From assembly GCA_973895155.1 (NCBI GenBank), contig OZ316897.1:8122001-8186000 (forward strand): a DNA stretch of 64,000 nucleotides, given 5' to 3'. This document shows, piece after piece, positions 24,215-36,726 of this stretch (position 1 is the first letter of the stretch; each line of letters opens with the position of its first letter). A program made the translations under genes and the position numbers. Source of the stretch: Marsupella aquatica. Its lineage: Eukaryota > Marchantiophyta. The notes below the pieces were generated by a model. It had not been told where the DNA came from and ran no database searches. It was given only the letters and a program-made list of their open reading frames with translations.

Positions 24215-24480
24215 CCCGACAGGTCCCAAATTCTCCCGAACCCCTTCCAGGCCCGTCCCAGGCTCCCCCGGACTCCCCCGGTTCAGCGAGCCGGTCGCCC
24301 GGTCGGGGCGGGGCCGGGACAACTGGGTGTCCGGAGTGACGGGGTCCAGACCCCTGATTTGCCCCTCAAGGCCAAACCGGGCACAAGCAAGAGGGCCCCT
24401 ATCCCTGGGATTCTCGTCCTGGCCTGTACTTGAGCCCTTGTGCCCAAACCCCGGCACGGCGTGTTGGCCGACTGACCAGC
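24215..24480. other. Very GC-rich block next to the gap
   Basis: A C/G-dense segment (for example CCGGTCGCCCGGTCGGGGCG around 24290-24310) in a region otherwise near 40-45% GC. Frames are open on both strands (24129-24506 plus, 24283-24690 minus) because stops are rare at this composition; neither shows a domain. It could be the distal promoter CpG-rich part of the BTB gene or a piece of a GC-rich repeat. Confidence 0.5.
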
Positions 24481-25935
24481 GGATTCTACTGGAACAAATC
24501 GTATAAGAAGGCACAGACTCGCGAGCAGCTGCAGTGTCCGGAGGGCTCCGGCTTCCGACCTCCGGAACTGGAGCTCCTCTCTCTCCCCTCTGTTGATCGT
24601 CCCCTCGAGCAAGCCGACCTCATGGAGCTCCCCTGCTCGATGGAATTCCCTCCGCTCTTCTTCCCCTCCTGCCTCACCCACCGCCCGCATTCTGCTGCTG
24701 CTGCTGCTGCTGCTGCGGTGGATGCTGTGCGACGATTCTCTCTCGCCTGAGCCGTGATTGATCGCTCACCGCTCGAACTAGAAACAGAAGAAGGCGACGA
24801 AGAAAGAAGATTTTGGAGACGGTTGTTGTCCAAGGAGAAGACGAATGTGTTTTGAAGCCTTGTGATCACAATCGAAGAAGAAGAAGAAGAATAGAAGAAG
24901 AAGAATAGAAGAAGACGAAGAAGAAGAGAAGGAGAATGATGTATGTGGGAGTCTTTTGATTGATTGATGGCAAAGGAAGGAGGAGGAGGAGGAGGAGAAG
25001 TGGAAGGGGCGTTCGAGAAGAATGGGTGTGGAAGGCGTGGGATCTAGTGTTCGCGGAGAGGAGATGGAGAGAGTGGTGTGTTGGGAAAGAGAAAGTCAAT
25101 TAGAGTAAGATTGAGATGGATGTTGGGGATTGATAGTAGACAGAGTCTGGCAAGGGAACGAAGACGATGAGGAGGAGGAATTAGAAGAGGAAGAAGAAGG
25201 GGCTTGAAGGAGAGCGGACCAGGGGAGGAGGGAGTATACAGGTCGGAGGTGCGGAGAAGAGGATAGGGAATCAATGAGGGAGGCGAACCTAGGCTAATGA
25301 TTATTGCAGTGTTCGAGAGACGGAGCTGGCTGGCTGGCTGGCTGTTCTGCGTCTGAATGAGCAGGGGAGCTGCACTGGTTTGTTGTGGTTGTTGTTCTCG
25401 TGGGGATTGTGCCTCTGCTCATCGACCGTAAGGGGCATCTCTGACAATTTTGAATTGCAGTTGTTTGTTTGGCTCTCTTCATCGGAATTTTGTGTTGGTA
25501 GGGCGTCAGGGAGGATCAGCAATTTCGTAGAGGAGGAAGAACAGACGGCACTGGAGTTGCTGCTGCCGCTGTTGATTCGTTTATCAAAAATATCGCAGGA
25601 TGCACGGAGTCGGACATCACGAGAGAATCAATCGGCTTGTAGAAGGAAAGAGAACGAGCAAGGAACGAAGAGTCTGTTAGGGGGTATCGGCAGGAAAGTG
25701 GTGCAGGAGTAGCTGGAGACCACAGGAGGAGTAGCTGTAGGGAATTTGAGCTGGAGGTTGGCGATTGTGTGACCTTTGAGAAGGTGAGTCTTGTCCGCGC
25801 AACAGACGTTCCATCTCCACTCAGGGACGTGTGGAAGGAGTTGGAGGAGGAGGTCGCCTGTAAAATCCGTCGACAGAGGCCCGGATAAGGCTGGGATTGG
25901 CATTAGGGTGGTTGGTTGGCCTATAGGAAGGAAGA
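24481..25935 (+). promoter_or_regulatory. Promoter and long 5' leader of the BTB gene
   Basis: About 1.45 kb of strongly strand-asymmetric sequence: a CTGCTG run of about 8 units (24690-24716), long GAAGAA tracts (24868-24935), GGAGGA tracts (24975-25000) and a GGCTGGCTGGCT run near 25330. Several upstream ATGs exist. Such purine-rich triplet-repeat leaders are familiar in bryophyte genes (general impression, not measured). The exact transcription start cannot be placed. Confidence 0.45.
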
Positions 25936-28900
25936 ATGAAACCGCTGCCCCCTCCTCCACCTCCGGCGATGGTGGGGAGCGAGGCAGGAGCCAGGCCTCC
26001 GGCGTCTTCATCGTCGTCAGTTGAAGCAAGCGCAGCTCTCTGTGAGCATGTCCAGCGGCAGGGTTTACAATGCCGCCTCTTTTCGGACATCACGCTCTCG
26101 TTCTGCGGAAAAGAGCATCAGTTGCATCGGATAATTCTATCCCAAAGCTCCTACTTCCACTCCCTCCTCTCCGGGCCCTGGAGAGAGCATGGGAAATCCC
26201 GGATTGATCTCCAGATAGACGACCCGAATGTGACGGCAGAAGGTTTAGAGATCGCCTTCTCGTACATGTACGGTGTCAGTCCTGTTTTCACGGGGGGCAA
26301 TGTGATTGCCGTCTTGGCCGCTGGCTGCTTTCTGTGCCTCGAGAACCTTTGCGACAAATGTGTGCAGTTCATTGTTGAGGATCTTAAGGTGGAGACGTTC
26401 GTGGGGTATCAACAAGTATCGGATAGGCACTGCTATGGGAGATTTGCGGATGCCATTCGCAATGCATGCTGGACATTCCTCTGTACTCATGCTTCGGGGG
26501 ACCTGCTCCATATTTTACCCAAATTTCCTTTGCAGGTCTTTCTCTTCCTCTCCCTCTTTTTGCCCCCATTAGGGAGTCGTGGACTTGAAATTCATTCATT
26601 TGCTCTCTGGCATTCTCATGAGCTGCAAATTCCAGTCCTTCGTTCGTTGCAATTTCTAGTGAATGCAATTCTCTCTAATTCCTATCCGGCAATCTAAGGA
26701 AATCTTCCGAAATTGTATGGATAATTCTTTGCAAGCATGAATGCATGGAGCCGATGCATGTGAGAGAGGATACATATGAAAGATTGTTGTCAGGTAGAAT
26801 CTGCTGAAGATCCCCAAAATGAGCGTCAATGTACCTGGTGTTAATTAAATGTACAGCACTGGTTTCGGAACGTCATCACTTGAGTACACAGCGGTCAGCT
26901 AGCAAGCCTGTGTAAGTTGTTTGTAGGCTGAGGTATTCACCTTATCAGGGTTCGTCCTCGAAGTGTGGTTTTCGCACCAGATAGTCCCTACGAGGTGATG
27001 GTATTCGGGCTTTCAGGGTTTCAGAGGATAGGGTTGACATTCCCGTATGCTAAAGTCTGGTAGTTTGGTACGAGGAAATCATTGACAGGCGTGCCGTTCA
27101 GCGGTTCTCATGATTAAATGAAGTTGATGAAAGCTTCGAATTTTTGATACCCGAATCTAAAAAGGCACAAGGAATGCACGGTTATTTGGATCTCTCAAAG
27201 CAATTAGACGCAAGTATAGTTAGGTGTTGCTATCTCTGCACCGAGTCACGTATACGTATTCCCAGATCGCTGGACAAATTGTTCCATCTTGCAAAAACGT
27301 GCATATCTCATTTAAACCTTTCTTTGTCATTAAGTCTTATCGTAATTGTGTATCCGATGATTTTTCCAAACAATGGATCCAACGACTATTTGTCCTGTAT
27401 CTTTTCTGGCCACGGAGGTCACGTGGTTTATATGTCTGCAACATGTGACTATTGTCCCTCTAAAACCTCGTAATCTTTATTCTCCCCGTATGAATTGAAT
27501 AGTATTCTTGGTCTGTTTCTCTGTGCCTCCATCTTGGCTTTTGTTACAGATGATTATGACCTGTGCAAATCGTCAGTGCTCTTTCACGTAGATCTCGGTC
27601 AACTCTTTCAATTTGACTCATCAGAGCTTTCCTTCTTGTGGTTCATTACAGGTGCTGTGTCTTTTATTGAAGTCGGATGAGCTATGGGTGTTGAGTGAGT
27701 CCGAGCGGTACCGCCTATCAAAGCAGGCTTTGATCGAGTGGAAACTAGCTCGGGTCAAGTCTACAAGCGATTCATCTGATTGTATAAACCAAAAGAGGCC
27801 ACGATTGAAACCTTCCTCAGCCAGGAAGAAAGCAAGGAGTGCGCATTTAGCAGGGACAAGAGTTAAGAACCACACACAGAAAGCTGCTCGGATGAGCTTA
27901 AAGCAGAAAGCGGGGAGAAGGAAAGAGCTGGCAGTGGTTGCAGCAGATGAGGAGGAGCCTGCTAGTCCATCGCGAGAGGAAGATCTAGAAACGGATTTGA
28001 GAAGGTTGCAACGGTTATGGGACGCTGATGATCCAGCAGACAGAAATAAGGAAGACTCCTTTCAATTGGTGGCTGACCTGTTTACTGGCGGGGGGATCAT
28101 ATATGCTCACATGGAGGCAGATGAGGTCCTTCAGGCTAAGAAAGAACTTGAGGATGCTGGCTTACCCACAGATGCGGCTAATGATAGTATCTGGCAACAT
28201 GTGTTACTCAAGTCTCGTGTTCTCAAGGTTAGATTTCTTGCTGACAATTGGAACAGAGTCTTACTCACATATGTGACTGTCTGCTCCGCTGTTGTTAAGC
28301 CTTTTCTCGACTGGACGAGTCTGGGATCAACTCTGTAGAGCTTGGTGCGAGGGTGATTCCCACAAAACTTATTGTTTTGGGGTTGACATGAGCTGGGGTA
28401 ACAGCAGTGTCCCCTAAATTACTAGAGCTAAGTCCATGTCTAGATTGACTCATGCATGCGTGCAAACACTTCTCCTTTCGCTATCATGCCATTCTGTGGT
28501 TATTTCCTTGCTTCAAAGGACGGAAAATTGAATTTTAGTATTGGTTAATATATTTGGTTCACGGTTTAGAACAAGATACTAGCAGTCTTTTGCAATCATT
28601 TAGAGATCGGCCTTGGTTTTGGCAGAGTCGGGACACTCACAATCTGCCAGATGATTCATCCGACGATGAGGATGATGATGAGATGGATGACGATGAGGAT
28701 GATGATGACTATGATGAGGTTAGTGGTAAGCAGTTGCAAATGTTTCTTTGCTAGGAAATGAAGACATTGTCGTGTATGTTCTACTTCGTCGGTAAAAACA
28801 ACCATATGCACCAGTAAAATTTTGGCATTTTGGACTGATGTATTTGCAAAAATCTCAGCTCTACAAATTTGTTGAAGAAAGCTGTTCAGAGCTTCTTGTT

Positions 28901-30094
28901 TCTGCTCACTTCGCAAAAGAACCATAGCTACCTAGTTCTAAAAATACTTCAAACGTCGTATCGCAAAGTCGCAATAACCAGCGTCTGCCTGCTGCATTAT
29001 GAAAACAATGATCAGGTTGGTGAGGAAGATGATGACGTAAGTAGCGACGATGACTCATCGGACTCAGATGGATGGAGCACTGACCACAGCTCACAAGCAG
29101 AAGCTGATGATGAGAGCAACAGCAGTGATGCGGTGGCAGGGTTTAGTGGGCAGGTAATGTGCACATCTCTTCCTCTTTGTCTCATGGTCTTTTACAAACA
29201 TCTCTCAGATTGTGACGTGATGATTTGTGTAACAGCACTCAGGTAAAGAAGCCATGCAGTAACTTCAAAATCAATTTTACAGAGTGTTTGGCTAACCTTT
29301 GTTGTCATACACTAGTGAGAAAAAGCTAGCGACATCCCTCAGTGTACATCAATGATTTATGTGATCTATAATCATGAAGCAGTGCTGGTTGCTTCTTGGG
29401 TTCGTAGTGTCTGGTCTCGCATGAATTGGCGTTGAGCTTTCTCGTCTAGTTGATAATGATTCAAATATAAATTCCATTTAGGTGTACCGGGTAACTCATG
29501 GCTTTCACATATATGCTGCAGGGCAGTAAAAGGCTTAAGACGCAATCTACTTCACTCGTCAGCTTCTCATATACGGATTCAGTTGCGCTAGGAGAGACTT
29601 TAGGATGTGGGGATGGAAAGCGGAGGAGAACTACTGGAGGTTTCACATGGGCCGTTAAACCGGATGTTGGGATGCAGCTCTCGGACTTTCCACCCTTTAG
29701 ATTTGGAGCTGAGTTTATTCTCAAAGACAAGCGTTGGACTACGTGTGATGAGATGAAGTCAAGCGAAGTATTTTATGGGGGCTCTATGTGGAGGATCGTT
29801 GGTTCTAATCTTAATCAAGAAAAAGAAGACTGGGTATTTGGTGTACAATGCCGGCCTCTTGACAGTTGGGAGCCACATACATACCAGGACAACCGTAAAA
29901 AGGTCCCCTTCAAGGCTAAACTTTATGTCAAAACTAGCCAAGGATTAAGGTGTGTCACTGGGACTGCAGTGCGCAAGATGCAGCACCACAGCTCTCAAAT
30001 ACGCCACTCTGTCAGCATACACTTGTCACGGAAAGATATTGTAGAGAACGACCCCCTTCGAATATCAACCGTAGTACATCTGATTGATGATTAA
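25936..30094 (+). CDS. BTB/POZ protein, germ-cell-less-like
   Basis: Probable substrate adaptor of a CUL3 ubiquitin ligase (role inferred from BTB). Exons: 25936-26535, 27652-28227, 28539-28718, 29016-29153, 29522-30094, giving about 688 aa. Residues 1-30 are Pro/Ser-rich. The BTB fold spans about 36-150, with LFSDITLSFCGKEHQLHRI and SQSSYFHSLLSGPW. A BACK-like helical stretch follows to about 240. Basic, NLS-like KRPRLK and RKKAR lie in exon 2. Exons 3-4 encode a very acidic Asp/Glu/Ser tract (about 430-495). The C-terminal 190 aa are conserved-looking, with FTWAVKPDVG and RWTTCDEMK. The phrasing SPYF/SGPW-DPN-ALE-AF-Y resembles animal Germ cell-less (family knowledge). The exon 3 acceptor is the weakest join: the only phase-0 AG adds a short YWLIYLV stretch. 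Alternative name: plant BTB protein of unknown substrate. Confidence 0.82.
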
Positions 30095-30629
30095 GGATGA
30101 GACTGTCCCTGCCAGAATTTTCCAAGGGTCTCTCGGTACATATACAAAAGGGATCACTGGAGGATCACAGGATACTGTTTATAGTACTTACAAGATTGGA
30201 GGCATGGATTGTGCAGGATTTGCCCATATGTTGACTACCCTCTTTCAAAAGATCAACTCAGGGAATGGACCACTTACTGTCGAGGATATCCGTTAGGTAG
30301 AGACGTGCGGCAGGTCTAAATTTAGATGTACTAATGCTGCAGTGGCTTTCATAGGTTCCGGTTAGAACTCCAATTCCGAGGATGGCTGGCTACAAACCAG
30401 AGTTAGAGATGGGGGGCCAGAGAGTGGAAGGGAGACGTTCATTTACGACTACGGCACATTGTGGTCGTAGGAATAACAAAAAGGCAATTTGGCCCAGCTG
30501 AGTGAGCATGGTAGAGTAAGCAGACGGGTGTTGAGCAATTGCAACTTGTAATTTTGACCCACATTGACTATCACTTATGGTCAGACCCACATAGCGTCCT
30601 CCTTGTCGTCCTGGGTTTTACCTACTTAT
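30095..30629. other. 3' flank of the BTB gene
   Basis: Presumed 3' UTR. A 70-codon frame (30084-30296) overlaps the BTB stop and contains protein-like text (VPARIFQGSLGTYTKG) but has no domain or splice support, so it is not called as a gene. Confidence 0.45.
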
Positions 30630-31090
30630 CATTGGGATTTCTGCTCAGGGTGAATCAGAGATTATTTTCTGTTAAGGGTGAAAGAAGTTGTAGTATTTAA
30701 TGTGTGGGTCCTGGGATCAATCTCAGCTCTCGGCTATATTCGAGTTCATGCTTGTCATGGGGATTTCTTCTCTAAGGTGCAGAGGTAGTTTATGTGGAGG
30801 GTGCAGAACCATGGTAGTATGAGGTATCAATCTCTCCATTAAGCTATGTTCCAGTTCATCCTTATCATTGAGACTTCTGCTCAAAGGGCGCATGAGAGAT
30901 AATACCGAGGGTGAAAAAAGTGGTAGTATGTTATGTGTGGGTCCTGGGATCAATCTCAGCTCTCGGCTATATTCGAGTTCATGCTTATCATGGGGATTTC
31001 TGCAGAGATATTTTCTGTCAAGGATGCAGAACCATGGTAGTATGTAATTTGCGGGTCCTTCTGGGATAAATGTCTGCTCTCAGCTGCATT
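30630..31090. repeat. Degenerate tandem repeat about 115 bp
   Basis: GTGGGTCCTGGGATCAATCT followed by CAGCTCTCGGCTATATTCGA occurs at about 30704 and 30938 (234 apart). Diverged half-way copies occur near 30825 and 31050, and ACCATGGTAGTATG recurs between them. Four units of about 115-117 bp. Non-coding. Confidence 0.8.
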
Positions 31091-34000
31091 CCAAATGCCC
31101 CATGAGAATGCTTGAACGGAACGTCATCAGGAGTCAAAAGGAAAGGCCCATTCCAGATCGGATGGGTCCCAAGCACCTTGCAACTATTTTGTCAAAAAGT
31201 TTGGAATTGGTGACGTGATTCCAGGGTCCACAAGATACACCCAAGCTGGGGAGCGAAAGACTACAACCAGGCAAGCGTGTTTTTCTGTGAAAGTGGCCAA
31301 GTGTGGTTCCTACGAGTGCTCATGTAAGGCACAGGAAAAGAGAGAAAAAGGTGGCCAATTGGCCAATCAATTGTTACCATGTTCAAGATAGCTCTGACCC
31401 TTTAGTGCCACACTATGTAGTGGTGCAAAGATAACGGCAAAGAAACCCTTGAAGATTGAGGAAAGGCTGCCATTGCCTTTCCTTGGATTTAAAATGAGGG
31501 AAACCAAACCTGGAAACCCAACCCCTTGCAACCAGGGTCAAGCATTGGGGTCTGGGAAACCAAGGCTGCCAAAGCAACCTTGTGCGACCAGGGTCAAGCA
31601 TTTGGGTCTGCCAAACTAAGGCTGCCATCGAAATGTGGGTACTGGATGTATGCCCTGGACAGGATGTAATCATGCCCAACAATAGTCTTGTCTTGTCTTG
31701 TCTTGTAGGATACTCGTTAGTATGGGCAAATACACAATCCTTTTTAATTCTGGAGCCAAGTGAGGGCTCAAGGATGTTATATTGTTGTCCACCTATTTTT
31801 CTGATTATCAACTCATGGCTGATGTCCACTCCTGTTGCCATACCAATACCAAGAAAATGCCTTGATCTGGGTACATACGCAGCCCTCTATTAATCCTCTC
31901 CCTATCTTTCAATCTGTCCGTCCTGAAAAACGAAGGTTATTTGTTTGTTCAAAAGGGAAAATCAAGACATGTTGAAACAAGTTTAGATGCTGAATTAATA
32001 GCAAGTCTGAGATGCTTCTGACCTAAGAGTTGCTGGCGTCCGCCAGGCTGCAAAAATATTCTACTCAATAGGGGTGATGCTTTTGGGAGCAATTTGGTTA
32101 TGTTTTCCAACTAATAGGCAAGTTGGGATGTAAACATGCTAAGAGACAAAGCAACCACATTGGGTTGGATCTACAGTATACTGCCCCTACTTTAGCACTT
32201 TGGAAATATTTTATTTACTTATTTTCCAAAAAGGCATCAAAGGCCAAAAAATCAAACACGGACAGGAAAACCCAAAGTATGCACTTAGGAACTAATGCAT
32301 TCTAAGGATATGGAGTATAGAGATCAGCTCCTTGAACATTTTCCTAGTACCTTTGAATTCTCACCTCAACCCAATGCATGACCCTTCATCCTTTGCAATT
32401 CTATGGTGTAGAATTTTGACTTCTGTCCTAGTATGAAAATGTATTTTTCCCATGCTCATGCCCATGGCTTTTAGGAAATTTACTCTAGTTAAACTAGTCT
32501 AACCTTGGTTACTTCAGGTTAATAACCCTAGTAAACTCTGTAAGCTATCTAGTGTAAAGCAAATTCCCTTTCACCAAACATATGCACTAACAAGGCAGAG
32601 AATTAATTACACACTTATGTGATATAATAAAGTCATAGGAACAAACCTGGTTCCCCAAAATTATGTGCTGGTGTGTGCATACAGTCTATTGCTAATTGGA
32701 TTGTAAACAAATATTAAAGACCTCTTGATACTAACCTGTCCTCACAACTATTTGATTGTCACCCATTTTTGTATATGTGGTTAAGTATTTTGTTGTAGGG
32801 TAGTTAACCCTCAGGGAGGTCCACTATGTATAGGGTCATATATCACGTACGACGGTTTGGGTTATTTATGACCTCCTTAATCTCTTTAAATAAAGTTGTA
32901 TGAATCATCTGATGACACTATACATTTTGCAATTAAAAAACTCTGTATCTCCTCTAACAACCTAATAAGTCTTTCTCAAGTGATAAAATGACCTTCTATA
33001 TTGTTGCATGTGATCTGCCACTCCATGAAAGTGTCCCCTCAAGAGTTAACCCAAGGTCACCTGGGATTTAGCCCCATGTCATGTGGTGAGGCAACAATTA
33101 CAATATGTGGCGAGGGCACATATACAAAATGGAGGACAATGCGACTGGGGTCACTATATGGAGGTCATTTATAACATGCATGGGTTATTATGATACTCTG
33201 AACTATAAATTAAGTTATATCATCTATGACACATGATATTCGTCACTTAGTACACCTTTCCTTCCCACTAAGTTGTTTTAAAATCTTCTAAAAAATGGCT
33301 TTCAAGTCCCGATACTTTTGTCACATTTGATGACTCACTTCCATGGAAGTGACCCCCCAAACGTGAGAATGAAAATAGTTGGGGGACATGATAGTAAACA
33401 ATGGATTATAGAAAAGGCTAAAATAATTAGAAAGTTCCTTTGACTAAACTGGATGCTGCAGTTAGGGAATTTTGAAACAAATCCGGATTTCCAAAGACAA
33501 ATCCGGATTTCCAAAGCCATTTCCGTGACTGCAAATCCGGTCTTTCTCAAGGGATATCATGAGCATCTCATGCACAACCATTGGTCTGAACATGTCTGAA
33601 CATTGACTAACCCATTGAGTGTGGATATGTTGAACCCCCACTTCTTGCAACTTAAGCTGTAGGAGGACAAATGGTCACTTTTTGCCCACTGTTTTACTTT
33701 GAACATTGTTGACTAATCATGATGTCTTGGATCCACAGGTTTTGAAAATGGACAGTGGGGGACCAAAAATTGATCAACTGCACGAGGTTTGAACATTGAC
33801 CAGCTGCGCACCACCAAGTAAAAAATCAAAAATAAAGTCATTGGGTGCAAAACAGAAACTTCCTTTTGCTAAAATATAAGCACCCTTTTTTTGTATAAGT
33901 GTTCAGGGGTTTGGTGTCAAAGCATGGGCGTCCCAAAGTCAAATGTTGTGGTCCACCTGAGCATCAACTTCCCATACTAACTTCCCATACTAAAGTATCA

Positions 34001-34330
34001 CCGTTTAGGCATTCAGGTGAACTTGGGCCCTCTCTGGAAAGATGGAGACAGAAAAATAAGTTTCCGAGAAAGAACAGGAACCCAACAACAAAGACAAAGA
34101 GGGTGTAGTTGAATTCCAAGAAACCAAGACAGTAGCTAGCCTAGGAGTTAAAACCAAGAAAACCAGCATTTTTTCAGTGGCTGGATTTTCTGGGCCTGGG
34201 TCTCACAGGCCAGTTCTGCACAAAGCCATGGGGCCTACTAGCCAAAATCTGAAGGCTCTTTTGAAATCTAGGGAGATCTAAGCCGTCAAAATAAATCTGT
34301 ATACTTCAGATAAATATTCCTCCTGGACTA
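31091..34330. other. Gene-free intergenic stretch
   Basis: About 3.2 kb, AT-rich. Contents seen: a roughly 60-bp duplication with ACCAGGGTCAAGCATT(G/T)GGG (31500-31620), a (TTGTC)3-4 run at 31686-31706, and a 20-bp tandem pair ACAAATCCGGATTTCCAAAG at 33478-33517. The longest frame (31413-31841, minus, 142 codons) spans the duplication and shows no domain. Confidence 0.55.
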
Positions 34331-34340
34331 TTGTGCCAAT

Positions 34341-34475
34341 AGACCCTAGATGCAAAAGCTCCCATAGACCCTAGATGCAAGTTCCCGTAGACCCTAGATG
34401 CAAAAGCTCCCATAGACCCTAGATGCAAGTTCCCGTAGACCCTAGATGCAAGTTCCCATAGACACCAGATGCAAG
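34341..34475. repeat. Alternating 25/23-bp minisatellite
   Basis: AGACCCTAGATGCAA starts at 34341, 34366, 34389, 34414 and 34437, with AGACACCAGATGCAA at 34460. Spacings are 25, 23, 25, 23 and 23, so the real unit is a 48-bp dimer (one half AAAGCTCCCAT, the other GTTCCCGT). On the minus strand it makes a repetitive frame, LASRVYGNLHLGSMGAFA, which I regard as non-coding. Confidence 0.93.
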
Positions 34476-36726
34476 TTAGGAGTACTCTTTGTGACATTCT
34501 GAGTAGAATGTGGTTCATCCAGGTTACCAAGTCTGGGCCAAATCTAAAAGAATTCTCTAGAATTTTTGAGACCTACAATTATCCCAGAGAATTTAGAGAG
34601 TAGCAAAACACAACTTAGGTAAATTGAAAACCAATTTGGCAACCTAAAGAATTTACCTAGGTTGTATTTTGGTAACCAAACATTGAAAAATGCAACTTGA
34701 TCGCTTACATCAGAGGGTCATCACTTGCTTTGCTACTAAAATCTCACTTTTGAATTCCATCTAAAATGCAGGTGATCCTTTTCCTTTTCAACGTAAACAC
34801 TCTAATCAATTTACACGATCCATGGGGATGGGCAAGAAGAACCTCTCAGAAATTCTTAGTGGTGAAATTTTTGCTAGATTTCACCTCTCCAAAGTGCCAA
34901 CGTTTGGTCACTTTTGGCAGAAATTGGGTAGGTTTTATGTCTCGTATTAGCCAGTTACCCACCTAGTCACAGACCCCACGAGCCATAATCAATGGACATC
35001 CTTCAATCCAGGGAGACCTGTTCATCAGAAAAGTAACATGGTATCAAAACCAGATAAGGAACATTCTTGGCATCTTCTGCTTTGTATAGGGTGACATTTG
35101 CCATTGGCACAATAGTAAGTTAAGTGGGTCCCATATAGACCCTTGAGATCTGCACTGAGGGATCCCTGGAAAGTCATAAATGGCACTCTCAGGCTATCTG
35201 CTCCCCTGCCCTCTGTTGCTGTCCGACCTTTGGGCACAAGATATCAAGATAAATACGAAAATCGAAAGCACTATAAAGGTGGATTTACAAGACCTTATGG
35301 GCAATCTGAGTGTTGTTTTTTTTACCAAAGCTGATCTATTTTATCATTTTACATACCAAAAAGAGTTTGGATTCATTTTATTGCCCCAATCGTCTTGCAA
35401 AGCAACCTCCAGCAAATGGTGCTACAGGATACTTTGCTTGGAGACAAGTTAGGGACCCACTCCACCTGAAAGTCACATACAGTAGTTCTTTGGCTAGGGC
35501 CCTTCTTGCTATGATAAGCGAAGATCTGATGAGGGCATGTGGGTCCACCTTAATGAGAAAGACTCAAAGTAGGAATTTACCAAGCAGCCAGAAGAAGAGA
35601 TTTCCCAGAGAGATGATTTCGTATCTTAAAATGTGCTCCCCACATAAGCAAAACTTGGTCCCACTCACACTCCATGTAGGATCGCAAGAGTTTAGATGAA
35701 ACAGCCCCCAACATTTTGTGAAGACAACAGCTGTATTTACTCAATGGAAGGCCACGATCACATCTTGGATACCAGAAAAATGTTGAAGTGCCCCCAAGGT
35801 CTGGTAAAGCCCCCCTCATTCATCCAACATGCTAAAGGTACTCTCATAGACCATCTATGTGGGGGGGGGGGGGGGGGGTGGAGGTGTAGTGTTTTAAACC
35901 CTCGGGGAAAATCTCGGCTACACAAACCCCCCAACCAAAGTGGGGCTCAGATCAAGCTCTTCACACTTAGTGACTTAGAGCCAACTCACATGTGTGGGTC
36001 CTAAGAAATGCGGTCCTTCAGCTGCAACAAATATTAGGCAAAAAGGAGATCTCTGATAATGGCAAGCAGCCAGGAGGCCGACAAGACGACTACAAGAAGG
36101 CAGGAAATAAAAGGTCGCAACCTGCAGGGCTGCATACTTTCCAGCCCTTGCCCTTGGGACCACATAAAAACTCTCCTCTATACATATCACAACATAAATG
36201 AAGTCAGGGCCAACTTTTTTCCTACATGCAAGTTGGGTCTTAGACAGAAAATGATAATGGCTCAGTGTTTGGGGGGAGCAAGGATAGTCCAAAGCGCCAG
36301 CCCAAATGCCAGCACATAGGCACTCACAATCCAAATGCCATAAACGACTTTCCCAAGACTCGATTCTCTAAAAGTCCCTTGAGACAATAGTACAAAATAC
36401 AAATAAAATAAAATATCAAGCACCGACCATCATTAGCAACCGCCTCATCCGGTCGCACGGCATCATTCCCTCCCGGTCTTTTTTTGTCTCGTCCTTCGTC
36501 CCCCAGGCGACCGGCAACAGACCGTCGTCGTCAAGCGCAGTAGCAATACCTTACAGGTACAACTTACTGTAACAGAAGACGCCTCGTCTCTCGACCGTGT
36601 ACGTACTCCGGTAATGATGTAACGAGCTTACTACTTACTACCACAGTACTGAAATATTTCACGAGAGTTTCGATAGCAGCTCAACGTGTCGCGTCACATG
36701 GTCAGCTTTCAATAGACCATGATTCT
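34476..36726. other. Gene-free intergenic stretch with G18 run
   Basis: No supported gene. A pure run of 18 G residues lies at 35861-35878. A 129-codon frame at 35310-35699 and a 119-codon minus frame at 35975-36334 have no recognisable domain. The phrase CCAGCCCTTGCCCTTG near 36140 is similar to CCGGCCCTTGCCCTTG near 39080, hinting at another diverged dispersed repeat. Confidence 0.5.

Noticed and set aside
24866-25274. Leu/Ser-rich minus-strand frames in the BTB leader
   Set aside because: Produced by GAA/GGA triplet tracts on the plus strand.
31413-31841. 142-codon minus-strand frame
   Set aside because: Lies across a local 60-bp duplication and a TTGTC run; the repeated residues come from the DNA repeats.
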